From contig JAIDDJ010000025.1 of assembly GCA_029055345.1 (NCBI GenBank), forward strand, positions 1 to 64,000: 64,000 nucleotides of DNA, given 5' to 3'. Source of the stretch: Muribaculaceae bacterium. Its GTDB lineage: Bacteria > Bacteroidota > Bacteroidia > Bacteroidales > Muribaculaceae. Of this stretch, positions 17,295 to 27,196 are shown piece by piece. The position numbers were made by a program, and so were the translations under genes. The notes under the pieces were generated by a model. The model did no database searches and was not told the DNA's origin. It was given only the letters and a program-made list of their open reading frames with translations. Positions within the stretch are counted from its first letter, which is position 1; every line of letters begins with the position of its first letter.

Positions 17295-20200
17295 TTAGAA
17301 TTCCACGTGGATACCGCCGGAGATACAGCGTGAAGCCTTATAGAGGGCACCCTCCGAGCTCACATAGCCCTGGCGCGGATCCATACCCTTGCGTGCGGAA
17401 ATCAGGAATACGTTTTCAGCAGAGCAGTAAACGCGTACGTTCTGCAGACGAAGTTTGTTGACAAAGTTCTTCGGCAATGTATAACCGAGAGTCACGTTGT
17501 TGAGTGAAAGGTAATTGCTGGAAACGAGGAAGCGGTCGGAAGTATAATTGGTATACTCGTCGGAAACATCGAGACGCGGCACGTTGGTATTGGGATTTTC
17601 AGGAGTCCATGCATTCAGCATGTCTTTATGCCAATTCTGACCGAAGTTCTGACCACCATTGTGCATGAGCGACTGATAAGTATAGTCGATGATCTTTCCA
17701 CCAAACTGATAAGCGAAAGCAAGCGAGAGGTCAACACCGAAGAAAGAAACATTAGTGCCGAAACCACCATATGCCTTAGGCATGATGTTGCCGGTTGCCT
17801 TACGGTTGTGGCTGTAAGCATCTGAAGCATTGGTAGTGAGGAATTCATCACCATAAACCTGCTTGCCATACTTGTCCTTGATCGGATTGCCTTGTTCATC
17901 CTTCATAGGCTTGGCATCCCAATAGAGAGCAAGACCGGTAGCGGGGTCAACGCCTGCATACTGCACAAGGTAAAGGTTATACATCGACTCGCCTTCACGA
18001 TATATGCGGCTGCCGCTGATGAGCTGGCCGTTCAGGTCGGGGTGAAGTTCAAGCACCTTATTGTTGACGCTTGTGATATTGAAGTTGATATCCCATGTAA
18101 CGTTCTTGTTTTCGATAGGACGGACGTTGAGTTCGAGTTCGACACCATTGTTGCGCATAGAACCGATGTTCATAGGAATCGAGCTGTAACCCAATGATGG
18201 GGGAACAGGCTTGTTGTAGAGCATGTCGGAAGTCTGACGGTTGAAGTATTCGATTGTACCGTAGACCATACCCTTCAAGAAGCTGAAGTCGAAACCGACG
18301 TTGAAGTTATTGGAAGTTTCCCAAGTAAGGTCTTTATTACCTTTTCTGTAAAGAACACCGTCTGACCAAACGCCGTCACCACCGGAGATCTTGTACTGAT
18401 CCTGCCAGGGATAGTAACCGAGACCTACGTTATCGTTACCCTGCTGACCGAAAGAGATCTTAAACTTGAGCTGATCGAGCCAGTTGTGTGAGCTTTCCAT
18501 GAACTTCTCACCTGCGATATTCCAACCTCCGGAAACTGACCAGAACGTACCCCAGCGTTTGTCGGGAGCAAAACGTGAAGAAGCGTCGCGACGAACAGAG
18601 AAGCTGAAGAAGTAGCGGCTGTCGAAAGTATAGTTCGCACGACCGAAGATACCGCGAGTGCCATACTTATTTACGTTACCGTAAGGATTCTTGTTATCGA
18701 TAGTATTGTTGATAACCCAGCTGTCGGGGAGATAGAGGTTATAACCTACGCCCTGCAGGCTTTCATTCTCGAGGTCATAAGTTTCGTAACCGAGAAGAAT
18801 ATCAATATCATGCTTTTCAGCGAATGTGCGGGCATAATTTGCAAGAGCCTGGAGGTTGAGCGTACGCAAGCGAGCGAAATACTGCGATGCGGAGCCGCCG
18901 TAGTCAGCACTCTGGCCATAATAGGGATTACCGAGGTTATGATAGCGGGTATTGTCGATGAAGAGACCGGCAGAACCTGTGATGCTGAGGCCTTCAATCG
19001 GAGTCAGGTTGATATACCATTTACCGTTGAATAGGTCGGAAAGATAATCCTCTGTATCATATACGAGGTTACCGGCGGGGTTTGATGAAGACATCCAGTT
19101 ACGTGCGTAGGGCACAACCTTGCGATCACCATAGTCGTAGATTTTCTTACCTGTTCCTTCATTATACATGATGTTGCCGGAAGCATCGCGGACATACATA
19201 GGATAGTAAGGAGCAAGCTGGTCGGCCATAAGGAAGGCATTGCCTGATGAACCGGCTTCAGTCTGATCATCGGGATAACCGGAGTTGGTGTAAGTATAGC
19301 TGAGGTTTGTACCGATCTTCAACCATTTAGTGATCTGATAGTCACCGACAGCGCGTGTAGCGAAACGGTTGAAGTGAGAACCTTCGATAAGACCCTGGTC
19401 ACCGAGATAAGAACCTGAGATGTAGAACTGGAACTTCTCGTTACCACCCTTCACGTTCAGGTTATATTCCTGACGGAGGCCATCGCGAATCTGCTCTTTG
19501 TACCAATCATCGGGAGTATAATAGAAACGTCCGTCGGAGAAACCGAGGCTTGCGTTAGGATTGATCTTACCATCGCTGGTAAAAAGACCCTCACCTTTGG
19601 GAACGGTGTAGCACTGATAACCAAGACGGTTGAAAATTTCTGCATTAGTCTTTGCAGTTGCTTCTTCAGCACTCATTGAAGCGTTGTAGAAATAACTGTT
19701 GCGGAGGGCGATGTATGCCTGCTCCATATACCCGTCGGTAGAGGTGAAGACATCATAATTGGGGACAGCGCGCTGGTTTACACCCCAACGGGCATCCAAA
19801 GTGACGCGAACATCGCCTGCAGAACCTTTCTTAGTTGTGATGAGGATCACACCGTTAGCACCACGAGCACCATAAAGGGCAGCAGCAGCAGCATCCTTGA
19901 GGACAGTCATTGATTCGATATCTGTAGTGTTGATACCGGAGATATCGCCATCATAAGGCACACCATCGAGTACGTAGAGAGGGTTATTGTCGGCGTTGAT
20001 AGAACCGACACCGCGGATACGGATAGTAGGCGCTGTACCGGGCTGACCATTAGCACTCTGCACCTGCACACCGGCCATCTTACCATTAAGAGCATCGGTA
20101 GCTGTAGACACGAGAGCATTTTCAATAGTCTCTGATTTGATTACAGAAGCTGAACCGGTATAGGCAGATTTCTTTGCAGTACCGTAAGCTACCACAATCA

Positions 20201-20507
20201 CGTCATCGAGATTTGTGGAAGACGCAGCGAGACGCACTACCATATTATTGGTAAGGGTGACGGTCTGCTCTTTGTAACCCACGTAAGAAACCTTTGCGGT
20301 TTTCACGTTTGAGGGCACGTTAAGGGTGAAATTACCGTCGACATCAGTAGCCGCACCTTGGCCACCACCTATCGGCATGATAGTAGCGCCGATCAGAGGC
20401 TCATTGTTGGCCGCGTCGACTACGGTGCCGCTGACTGTGCGCGTCTGGGCCATAAGACTCCAGCTGAACGCACAAAGCGTCATCATGATTAAAAAGAGTT
20501 TTCTCAT
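17295..20507 (-). CDS. SusC/RagA family TonB-dependent transporter
   Basis: 1070 residues. Signal peptide (about 1-20), a carboxypeptidase-regulatory-like domain (about 24-105, RTVSGTVVDAANNEPLIGAT), then the plug with SusC hallmarks NALNGKMAGVQV-like and PLYVLDGVPYDGDI (about 115-230) and GARGANGVILITTKKG. The rest is the 22-strand barrel ending in the usual C-terminal aromatic (HVEF). It imports a large ligand across the outer membrane using TonB energy together with SusD. There is no N-terminal STN domain, so signalling to an anti-sigma factor is not expected. No regulator gene is adjacent. The promoter lies about 150 bases upstream, giving a long 5' leader. Confidence 0.96.
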   Translation of the reverse strand: MRKLFLIMMTLCAFSWSLMAQTRTVSGTVVDAANNEPLIGATIMPIGGGQGAATDVDGNFTLNVPSNVKTAKVSYVGYKEQTVTLTNNMVVRLAASSTNLDDVIVVAYGTAKKSAYTGSASVIKSETIENALVSTATDALNGKMAGVQVQSANGQPGTAPTIRIRGVGSINADNNPLYVLDGVPYDGDISGINTTDIESMTVLKDAAAAALYGARGANGVILITTKKGSAGDVRVTLDARWGVNQRAVPNYDVFTSTDGYMEQAYIALRNSYFYNASMSAEEATAKTNAEIFNRLGYQCYTVPKGEGLFTSDGKINPNASLGFSDGRFYYTPDDWYKEQIRDGLRQEYNLNVKGGNEKFQFYISGSYLGDQGLIEGSHFNRFATRAVGDYQITKWLKIGTNLSYTYTNSGYPDDQTEAGSSGNAFLMADQLAPYYPMYVRDASGNIMYNEGTGKKIYDYGDRKVVPYARNWMSSSNPAGNLVYDTEDYLSDLFNGKWYINLTPIEGLSITGSAGLFIDNTRYHNLGNPYYGQSADYGGSASQYFARLRTLNLQALANYARTFAEKHDIDILLGYETYDLENESLQGVGYNLYLPDSWVINNTIDNKNPYGNVNKYGTRGIFGRANYTFDSRYFFSFSVRRDASSRFAPDKRWGTFWSVSGGWNIAGEKFMESSHNWLDQLKFKISFGQQGNDNVGLGYYPWQDQYKISGGDGVWSDGVLYRKGNKDLTWETSNNFNVGFDFSFLKGMVYGTIEYFNRQTSDMLYNKPVPPSLGYSSIPMNIGSMRNNGVELELNVRPIENKNVTWDINFNITSVNNKVLELHPDLNGQLISGSRIYREGESMYNLYLVQYAGVDPATGLALYWDAKPMKDEQGNPIKDKYGKQVYGDEFLTTNASDAYSHNRKATGNIMPKAYGGFGTNVSFFGVDLSLAFAYQFGGKIIDYTYQSLMHNGGQNFGQNWHKDMLNAWTPENPNTNVPRLDVSDEYTNYTSDRFLVSSNYLSLNNVTLGYTLPKNFVNKLRLQNVRVYCSAENVFLISARKGMDPRQGYVSSEGALYKASRCISGGIHVEF

Positions 20508-20652
20508 ACCTTAATTAGTTAGTTAAGTAATTAATTTATTCTCGATCCAACCTAAGAATCAGCCATTTAACTCCAAGAAAGGTTAGTTTTCAACCTTCTT
20601 TTAGGCTCTTTACAGACCTTTGTTAAAATATATGCAGAATCCTTAGTAACTG

Positions 20653-20684
20653 CAAATTTAAACTTTTATAACAAATTTACCAAA
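20653..20684 (-). promoter_or_regulatory. Promoter of the SusC-SusD operon
   Basis: Minus-strand TAAATTTG (20653-20660) with TTTG (20681-20684) exactly 20 bases upstream. The predicted leader is about 140 bases. Confidence 0.78.
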
Positions 20685-20754
20685 TATTTGAGCAAATTTT
20701 AACGATTTATTTTGCGAAAGAAATAAAACGAATTACTTAACTATGCAAAATAAA

Positions 20755-20801
20755 ACAACAAAACGGATAACATATTATCACAATATTACCCGTTTTGTTG
20801 T
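20755..20801 (-). terminator. Terminator after gldN
   Basis: 12-bp perfect inverted repeat ACAACAAAACGG (20755-20766) / CCGTTTTGTTGT (20790-20801), with extra TAA/TTA pairing. On the minus strand it is followed by TTTTATTTT. It closes the long minus-strand run that ends in gldN. Confidence 0.75.
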
Positions 20802-20875
20802 CTTTTTGACTTTTAGTGATACAACTTTCACATGTATGTAGAGTTTGTTAAGTTGCCACCTATGAGGTGATGGGG

Positions 20876-22000
20876 TTATTTCTTGCGGCGACGGACTGAC
20901 TTTGCCGCACTCGAGTTCGGTGTCGATGAGGAGGAACCGGAGCCGGAAACTTTAGGTTTCTTCGCGGAGCGCTTCCGTGTAGTCTTCCGCGGTTTCGCCT
21001 TCTTGGTTTCTGTGACCCCATCGTCTTTGACTACAGTCCGGTCGGGAATCGTGTCGCCGGCAGCAAGAGCCTTGGCAATCTCCTCTTCTCGCTCCTTCTG
21101 AGCCAGATATTCTTCTCGCGTGGGCACCCAGAGATTCTTGCCGTAGTTACGCAGACGATTATCAATACTATCCTGCGCGCGAGCCAGATCATCCGGATCG
21201 GGATACATCTGATTCATCGACAGATTGCGCAGATTCCGAGTCTTGTAGATATCGCCCTTATACATTCCCAGATTGAAATAATCGTCTATAGAGTATTGAG
21301 CGAGGTTGTTGTCGTCAGAAAGGAACACATATTGAGATGCGAGGTGAGGACGGAGCTGATCATATTTGACCCAGAACATCGGGTATCGGGTATCACCTCC
21401 GAAATCGCTCATGCGGTTGAGCACCGGGCAAATCGCCTCAACTCTGGTCTTCATCTGATTTGAGCGGCGATCGAACTCCCACTTCTCTATAATATAATAG
21501 TTAAGCACTTGCGTGGTAGGCACATCGGCTTCCTCTATTACATATTTAGCATTCTTCCCACCGCGTCCTTCTGTGTAATATATACCGAACCGGTCAAGCA
21601 TCTCCCCTATATTCACCTTATAATCGTCAGTGAAAATCTCACGACCATCAAGATATTCGTATGCCGGAATCTCTCCATCAACTACCAGACCGAGAATGAG
21701 ACGGAAAAGATTCTTCTGACCATCCACCACATCCTCAGGGAAATATAGAGGCGCATTCTCCGGCTTTTCAAGGTCAATCTGCCTGTAAATCTCACGCATA
21801 TAAGCGAGATCTGCATCATGCGGGGCTTTCTGCGTGAAGAAACCCTGCATACGCTCGGTCACTGCGCCCTGCTGCTGGGTATTCTTCTTGTCGCGTTCGG
21901 AACGTTTGCGGACACCGCCGGCGTTCTCAACCTGTGCGAGGGCGGCCACAGCCATAGCCGCAGCTGCAAATATAAAAAGTAACTTACGATATAATTTCAT
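20876..22000 (-). CDS. gldN: Type IX secretion ring protein GldN/PorN
   Basis: 374 residues with a signal peptide (about 1-22). The conserved GldN region (about 45-290) includes DLAYMREIYRQIDLEKPENAPLYFP and MYPDPDDLARAQDSIDN. GldN/PorN is periplasmic and forms, with the lipoprotein GldK, the ring under the outer membrane that couples to the GldL-GldM motor. The last 60 residues (about 315-374) are an unusually basic, Ser-rich tail with many Lys-Lys/Arg-Lys runs, odd for a folded periplasmic domain. It is last in the gldKLMN order, 12 bases after gldM, with a terminator behind it. Confidence 0.93.
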   Translation of the reverse strand: MKLYRKLLFIFAAAAMAVAALAQVENAGGVRKRSERDKKNTQQQGAVTERMQGFFTQKAPHDADLAYMREIYRQIDLEKPENAPLYFPEDVVDGQKNLFRLILGLVVDGEIPAYEYLDGREIFTDDYKVNIGEMLDRFGIYYTEGRGGKNAKYVIEEADVPTTQVLNYYIIEKWEFDRRSNQMKTRVEAICPVLNRMSDFGGDTRYPMFWVKYDQLRPHLASQYVFLSDDNNLAQYSIDDYFNLGMYKGDIYKTRNLRNLSMNQMYPDPDDLARAQDSIDNRLRNYGKNLWVPTREEYLAQKEREEEIAKALAAGDTIPDRTVVKDDGVTETKKAKPRKTTRKRSAKKPKVSGSGSSSSTPNSSAAKSVRRRKK

Positions 22001-22012
22001 ATCTGAAGAATT

Positions 22013-23587
22013 TTAATTGAGGGCCACCTCCATGGGGGAGATGTCGCGTGTGATGCCGTCGGGACCTTTGGCCTTGACGTTGGATATAAAGAAATTCTTA
22101 CCCGGCTTCAGGCGTTTGAACTGTTCTTTCTGGCGAGAAGAGAAGCGGCTTCCGTCGGAGACTTCGGGAATCGCATTACCCATCTGGTCATAGAACACGG
22201 TTGTAAAAGAGACGACTGAATAAGTCACATTGAGAATGTCATCATCGATTGCCGCTCCAAGGCCTTCCGCACTCATAAGGGCCGCTTTCGATATTCGTTT
22301 TGGCGTACCTTTATAATGAGTTATATTACCCGAAGCGTCTTTTATAGGCAGATATACTGTTGGATCGGGAAGCTTACGGACGCGGAATGTCATTGAGCCT
22401 ACGTTCATCGAACGGCCATCAAGCTGAGCAGTCACTGAGATTACCGCTTCCCCGCCGACCTGCGATACACGGGCCACCCATAGGTCGCCGTTCCTGGTTA
22501 GTGTGCCGTTGGAAATCGAGGCCTGAACCTGAGGCATCGGCACTCCGGGCACTGAAATGCTGATAGGGTTGTCGATACCGGCGTAAAGCACGTTCATCAT
22601 CGTAGGAGAAATCGTGGCCATAGGCTCAATCACAGTATATGACGATTTAAAGGGATATTTAGCCATGGACCCATCGCCTCGGGGCACCTCTATATAGCCC
22701 GAATAATCATGGGAACCAATGCCACCCGGAACAAATTCATAAAGTCCATTCGGATTGGCGAGTTTCGACCCGTTGACGTAAATGGTCGGACGGCTCGTGG
22801 TATCGATTGCTGCGAGCACTATATTTGCAGAATATTTCCCTCCGCGCATCACCATATTGGAATTCGGGATCACATACGCTTCCATTTTGTTAACCCGGAC
22901 ATCACCAATGTCGACATTCGTAATAAGATTGGCGATAGCTTCCGACTCAGCCTGGCGGATATCATTCTGCATCTTTGTGAGAAGTGTCACGGCCGCGATT
23001 GCAGGCATGTTCTCAAACATTTTCTGCTCCCAGGTCACAGGGCCGACAGTACCTTTCGGAGCCGTAACTTTCGTGGAGAGCATCTCGGTAACGGTCACAC
23101 GCTTGGCTGAATCGCTGATAAGCGTGACAAGATAATCCCTATAAGCGTCAACATCGGCACGCAGCTTCGCCCCGCGGTTGGTGGCAGGGTTAAGCATCGT
23201 GACGGAGGCCGCCTCAAGATCATCGTTATTGATGATGTTACGGTAATCACCCTTCTCTCCATCGGCGGCCTTGGCTATTTCAGTCTTCAGGGCCTCTATG
23301 GCATCATAAATGGCTGCGGACTTCTCGCGTAATTCCATCCCTTTGCTATACCATACACCGGCTTTCTCGGGATTCCGCCTGTAGATTTCTTCGAGATATT
23401 TAAACTGAACCTCGTTGCGCGTGGACATATTCAGGTTAGTACGCTGGATACCCTCCTGGACCTGGCTGAAACCATTGAGCACATCGCTTGACACGTTGAG
23501 CGCGAGCATCGCGGTCAGCACGATGTACATCAGGTTGATCATCCTTTGTCTGGGCGACATATGCGCCACATTATTACCACCTGCCAT
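22013..23587 (-). CDS. gldM: Type IX secretion motor protein GldM/PorM
   Basis: 524 residues, typical length. A single transmembrane helix near the N-terminus (about 17-35, MINLMYIVLTAMLALNVS) anchors a long periplasmic part made of four domains that spans to the GldK/GldN ring. The start MAGGNNVAHMSPRQRMINLM matches the family. With GldL it forms the proton-powered rotary motor that drives type IX secretion. It begins 6 bases after the gldL stop. The end KGPDGITRDISPMEVALN is a normal D4 terminus. Confidence 0.95.
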   Translation of the reverse strand: MAGGNNVAHMSPRQRMINLMYIVLTAMLALNVSSDVLNGFSQVQEGIQRTNLNMSTRNEVQFKYLEEIYRRNPEKAGVWYSKGMELREKSAAIYDAIEALKTEIAKAADGEKGDYRNIINNDDLEAASVTMLNPATNRGAKLRADVDAYRDYLVTLISDSAKRVTVTEMLSTKVTAPKGTVGPVTWEQKMFENMPAIAAVTLLTKMQNDIRQAESEAIANLITNVDIGDVRVNKMEAYVIPNSNMVMRGGKYSANIVLAAIDTTSRPTIYVNGSKLANPNGLYEFVPGGIGSHDYSGYIEVPRGDGSMAKYPFKSSYTVIEPMATISPTMMNVLYAGIDNPISISVPGVPMPQVQASISNGTLTRNGDLWVARVSQVGGEAVISVTAQLDGRSMNVGSMTFRVRKLPDPTVYLPIKDASGNITHYKGTPKRISKAALMSAEGLGAAIDDDILNVTYSVVSFTTVFYDQMGNAIPEVSDGSRFSSRQKEQFKRLKPGKNFFISNVKAKGPDGITRDISPMEVALN

Positions 23588-23593
23588 GTCTTA

Positions 23594-24589
23594 TCAAGCG
23601 TTCTGGTTTAGAATTGAGCGGTCGAACGGATTCTCGGCGTTCTGCGCAGGCGCGGCACCTGCAGTCCCACCCATCATTGGATTCGCCATATTAATGGTCA
23701 TAGCCGTAATCATCTTCTCATATACGGAATTCAGCTGCTTCATATAGCGGGCCATGCGTTCGGTTTCCTCGCAATAGCGTGAAGACTCATGGGCAGCCTT
23801 ATCATACATGTCGCGGATATCCTTCAGACCCCTGTTGACGCGGTCGATGCTTTCAAGTTGCGAGCTTATCGATTTGAGCTGTATCTCGTAAATGGTGTTA
23901 AGCCCTGCGATATTACGGTTGAGGTTCTCCATCTGATCTACATATCCCTGCGAATTTGCAGATATAGTCTCGGAATTCTGTGTTATAGCCTCATAAGATC
24001 CGAGAAGCGTGCGAGTCACATTATTCAGGGCCTCGGTGGTCTCATTCAGAGAGCTCATGCTTTCGGCCATACCCTGAATCTGCTCAAGATATTTTTTCGA
24101 TGCATCCGCCATAGCCTCCACATCAGACTGAGCAGCCGCGGGGTCGGCCATGAAACCTCCGGCATTTCCTACCAGCAGGGCACCCCCGGTGCCCCCCCCG
24201 GCTGAGACACCCTCTCCTCCTCCGGTTTGACCTTCAAGATTATAATACTCACCGTCATTGCCGGAGTTGCCATTAATGATGATTCCACTGCCACCCCCGG
24301 CAAAGTCCGGACGATCTTCGGGATTTTTTGAATCGAGCACAGGGAACACTTCCTCCCATGAATATTCCTTCGGGGGACGGTCGAACGCGGTGAGTATGAA
24401 CATCGCGATTTCAGTTCCCATTCCGATACAAAGAAGTGTGCTTCCGCCCGGAAGGTGAAGAATTTTGAAAAGCGCACCCCAGATTACGATTGCCGCACCG
24501 ATTGAATAGGCGAAATTAAAAAAGCGCTGCCCTTTCTCTCCATGAAGAAAGCGTTCGATGCCATTGGCGTATTTACGGATTTTAACCAT
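23594..24589 (-). CDS. gldL: Type IX secretion motor protein GldL/PorL
   Basis: 331 residues. Two transmembrane helices at about 22-45 and 50-70; the second contains the conserved membrane glutamate (GMGTEIAMFILTAFD) proposed to take part in proton flow. A Gly-rich linker (about 95-155) follows, then a long coiled-coil cytoplasmic domain (about 155-300) and a Met/Asn-rich end. The Gly-rich stretch includes GGGSGIIINGNSG and is longer than I expect in many GldL proteins. The gap of 97 bases to gldK is the largest within the gldK-N block. Confidence 0.94.
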   Translation of the reverse strand: MVKIRKYANGIERFLHGEKGQRFFNFAYSIGAAIVIWGALFKILHLPGGSTLLCIGMGTEIAMFILTAFDRPPKEYSWEEVFPVLDSKNPEDRPDFAGGGSGIIINGNSGNDGEYYNLEGQTGGGEGVSAGGGTGGALLVGNAGGFMADPAAAQSDVEAMADASKKYLEQIQGMAESMSSLNETTEALNNVTRTLLGSYEAITQNSETISANSQGYVDQMENLNRNIAGLNTIYEIQLKSISSQLESIDRVNRGLKDIRDMYDKAAHESSRYCEETERMARYMKQLNSVYEKMITAMTINMANPMMGGTAGAAPAQNAENPFDRSILNQNA

Positions 24590-24686
24590 TTCGATGATAA
24601 CCTTAAACTATAAATTTTCCACAATTCCCATCAATAACCCTCTACCCCATCAGGCAGGGTCTCCGAGCCGAAAGTCAGAATACTAA

Positions 24687-26183
24687 TTACTTTTTGACTT
24701 TTTTCTTTGTGCCACGCGCGAATCCTATCTGCGAGCGCACACAACGGAAACCGATATACGAGCGCTGCTCGTTCTGGTATTCCCAGGTGCGAAGATCGGA
24801 GCGAATGTTCTGTGCCGCATCTTTCCATGAACCGCCGCGCACAATCTTACGCTTCATCTTGTAAGGGTCTTCCTTGGCGGCATCATATCTATACTCCGGA
24901 TTGAGATCGGAGGTAAGACGGTCGATACTCTCAGTGTAAGCGGTAGAGGTCCATTCCGATACGTTTCCGGCCATATCGTAAAGTCCGAAATCATTGGGTT
25001 TGAACGTGCCGACCTGAGAAGTAATCACATGTCCGTCACGGACAAAGTCGCCTTCCCGTGGCTTAAAATTAGCATAGAAACAACCTCGTTCATCCATAGG
25101 CAGAGTTTCCTCCCATGGGAATGCACTTTCGGAATTTCCGGCACGTGCGGCATATTCCCACTCAGCCTCGGTAGGGAGTCGGTAAGGTTCGACATAAATG
25201 CCTTCCTTGCCGAGTGAACGGCGCAGATAATCCGTTCTCCAGTTGGCAAATGCATTCGCCTGCTCCCAGCTTACTCCCACAACCGGATATTCATTATATC
25301 CGGCATGAGAGAAATACATGCGGGTATAAGGCTCGTTATATGCGTTGTCAAAGTCGTTTATCCAGGCTGTAGTGTCAGGATATACATTTACTATATAGGT
25401 GTTAAGGAAGTCATAATCACCCGTTAGGGGTCGCGATATAGTCTCACGGACAATCCGTCCTTCCTCGGTGAGATATGCCGTATCTTTCGATATTACCGGA
25501 AGATCGGTAGGAGTCGGGAGGTCGGTATTGTATTCACGGCGTTCGGCTTCGAGACGATTACGGCGGCGGGCTGCCTCGGTATGGTTGTAGATCTCGTAGC
25601 GGTAGTTCATCTGATTGGGGTCGAGTTCACGCTGACCGGTAATTGGATTTGTGCGATAGACGCTTTCAATAGCGCGCAATTCATCCTCATTCGGATTGCG
25701 CCAGGGAATTGCCTTGTTCCAGTTCAGATAGGGCTTTATAGGATTTCCCTCCTTGTCTTCCTCAATCTTGAATGCTTCGTTACCGCCGAAAGCCGGATCT
25801 GCGAGCCGCTCGCGGATAATGGAATCGCGCACCCAGAATACGAATTGTTTATACTTCGAGTTGGTAATTTCGGTCTCATCCATCCAGAATGAATCGATGG
25901 ATACACCACGGGCGTTCTTTCTTATACCTGATACGGAATCATCTGCGGCAGGCCCCATGGCGATAGTGCCCCTGTCGATTAGGACCATGCCGTAAGGAGT
26001 TGGTTCGGCAAAAGAAGAGCCGCCAACACCGGTCACCTCTCCTCCGGCGCCACCGCGGCGCACTCCGGCACAGGATGAGAGAAGCATACCGGTTGCTGCA
26101 AGCACCGCTACAAACATCCATGCCAACCGAAGAACCGGCATCTTGCCTGAATATGAAGATTGATTGCTTTTCATCTTTATCAT
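24687..26183 (-). CDS. gldK: Type IX secretion lipoprotein GldK/PorK
   Basis: 498 residues. Signal peptide with lipobox LLSSC (lipidated Cys38). The remainder is a formylglycine-generating-enzyme-like (sulfatase-modifying factor) fold, with GVSWEQANAFANWR, LPTEAEWEYAARAG and MAGNVSEWTS motifs and the closing GGSWKDAAQNIRSD...GFRCVRS. In this family the fold is structural rather than catalytic. GldK builds the ring with GldN beneath the outer membrane. It follows porP by 5 bases. A second ATG three codons in is an equally possible start. Confidence 0.95.
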   Translation of the reverse strand: MIKMKSNQSSYSGKMPVLRLAWMFVAVLAATGMLLSSCAGVRRGGAGGEVTGVGGSSFAEPTPYGMVLIDRGTIAMGPAADDSVSGIRKNARGVSIDSFWMDETEITNSKYKQFVFWVRDSIIRERLADPAFGGNEAFKIEEDKEGNPIKPYLNWNKAIPWRNPNEDELRAIESVYRTNPITGQRELDPNQMNYRYEIYNHTEAARRRNRLEAERREYNTDLPTPTDLPVISKDTAYLTEEGRIVRETISRPLTGDYDFLNTYIVNVYPDTTAWINDFDNAYNEPYTRMYFSHAGYNEYPVVGVSWEQANAFANWRTDYLRRSLGKEGIYVEPYRLPTEAEWEYAARAGNSESAFPWEETLPMDERGCFYANFKPREGDFVRDGHVITSQVGTFKPNDFGLYDMAGNVSEWTSTAYTESIDRLTSDLNPEYRYDAAKEDPYKMKRKIVRGGSWKDAAQNIRSDLRTWEYQNEQRSYIGFRCVRSQIGFARGTKKKVKK

Positions 26184-26188
26184 TGTCG

Positions 26189-27196
26189 CTACATTATTCG
26201 AATGGAACGTTGTTTATTCTTATTTTTATCGCCGTAATTAAGCTTGATCATATAGCCGGCTACGATTTCGTGGCTACCCGAAGAAGCCTTATTTATTGCC
26301 GACAAAGGATAGTCGTAGGCGTATCCGAGGAAGAAATTTTTAAACTCAGCTGCCACCATGGCGCTGATGGCCTCCTTGTATCGGTATCCGAGTCCGAAGG
26401 ATATGAAGCGGTTATAAGTGGCGCGCATTGTGACTTCGGCTGAAAAATTGATAAAATCGGTCCTTATCAACATTGAAGGCTGCAATGAAAATAACGTGTT
26501 TTTGAGCGGGATATTGCCATCGGCCGTAAAATAGGCCTGTCGCGGCAAAACTGCCGAATATTCCACGGTTTCGTGGTCAGAACCTCCTTCGGAATCCATA
26601 ATGAGTTCCGGCTCAAGGATATGGAGCATTGATATGCCGACAGAAAAATACTTATGGGCATATCTGACACCGGCCGAAAGATCAAATGCATTACCGGAAA
26701 CGTCATTTCTCGGCAGGTCAGGATCATCGGGCTGATGATAGTCATCACCTTCGGGTATATAGACATCCGAACCCTTGAACTTCGAGTTGTAGAACCCGGG
26801 TTGAAGCCCCACCGAAAAGGATCCTTTCAGAAAATTGAATTTATAGCATACCTGGGCATTCACTCCGATATTATTGAAAAGACCGATGGATTCCTGATTA
26901 AACAGGACTCCGACTCCGAGGCGATGCTTTTTCCCCAGTTTGACAGGCATATCTACTGCACCGAGGAATGTGCGCGGCGCATTGGAGATACCCACCCATT
27001 GCATTTTGAATCCACCGCGTATGCGCACAAAGTCGGAAGAGCCGACGGCAGCCGGATTGTAATAAGTCGGGATAGCCCAGTACTGGGTGAACTGCGCGTC
27101 AGCCTGAGCCGCCGCCTGCAATGAGGGCAAACTCAGAAGCAACCCGAGTATGAAGGCTCGAATCTGCTGTCGGAAATTTTTTGAGTTTCCCATCAT
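26189..27196 (-). CDS. porP: Type IX secretion outer-membrane protein PorP/SprF
   Basis: 335 residues. Signal peptide (about 1-32), then the PorP/SprF signature AQFTQYWAIPTYYNPAAVGSSD (about 35-55) and a predicted beta-barrel of about 14 strands. Family members help secretion or surface attachment of cargo and dock on PorE-type or GldK components. The first ATG overlaps the porT stop (ATGA), and a second ATG follows directly. It is the first of the porP-gldK-L-M-N order known from Porphyromonas. Confidence 0.93.
   Translation of the reverse strand: MMGNSKNFRQQIRAFILGLLLSLPSLQAAAQADAQFTQYWAIPTYYNPAAVGSSDFVRIRGGFKMQWVGISNAPRTFLGAVDMPVKLGKKHRLGVGVLFNQESIGLFNNIGVNAQVCYKFNFLKGSFSVGLQPGFYNSKFKGSDVYIPEGDDYHQPDDPDLPRNDVSGNAFDLSAGVRYAHKYFSVGISMLHILEPELIMDSEGGSDHETVEYSAVLPRQAYFTADGNIPLKNTLFSLQPSMLIRTDFINFSAEVTMRATYNRFISFGLGYRYKEAISAMVAAEFKNFFLGYAYDYPLSAINKASSGSHEIVAGYMIKLNYGDKNKNKQRSIRIM

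Larger units (their letters stand above)
20508..20875. other. Intergenic region between gldN and susC
   Basis: 368 bases without a gene. It holds the susC promoter (20653-20684), a long susC leader and the gldN terminator (20755-20801). I see no further structure in the leader. Confidence 0.6.

Noticed and set aside
24169-24300. GC-rich run within gldL as an insertion
   Set aside because: The frame stays open and the residues form a Gly-rich linker, as in other GldL/PorL proteins; no repeat or target duplication flanks it.
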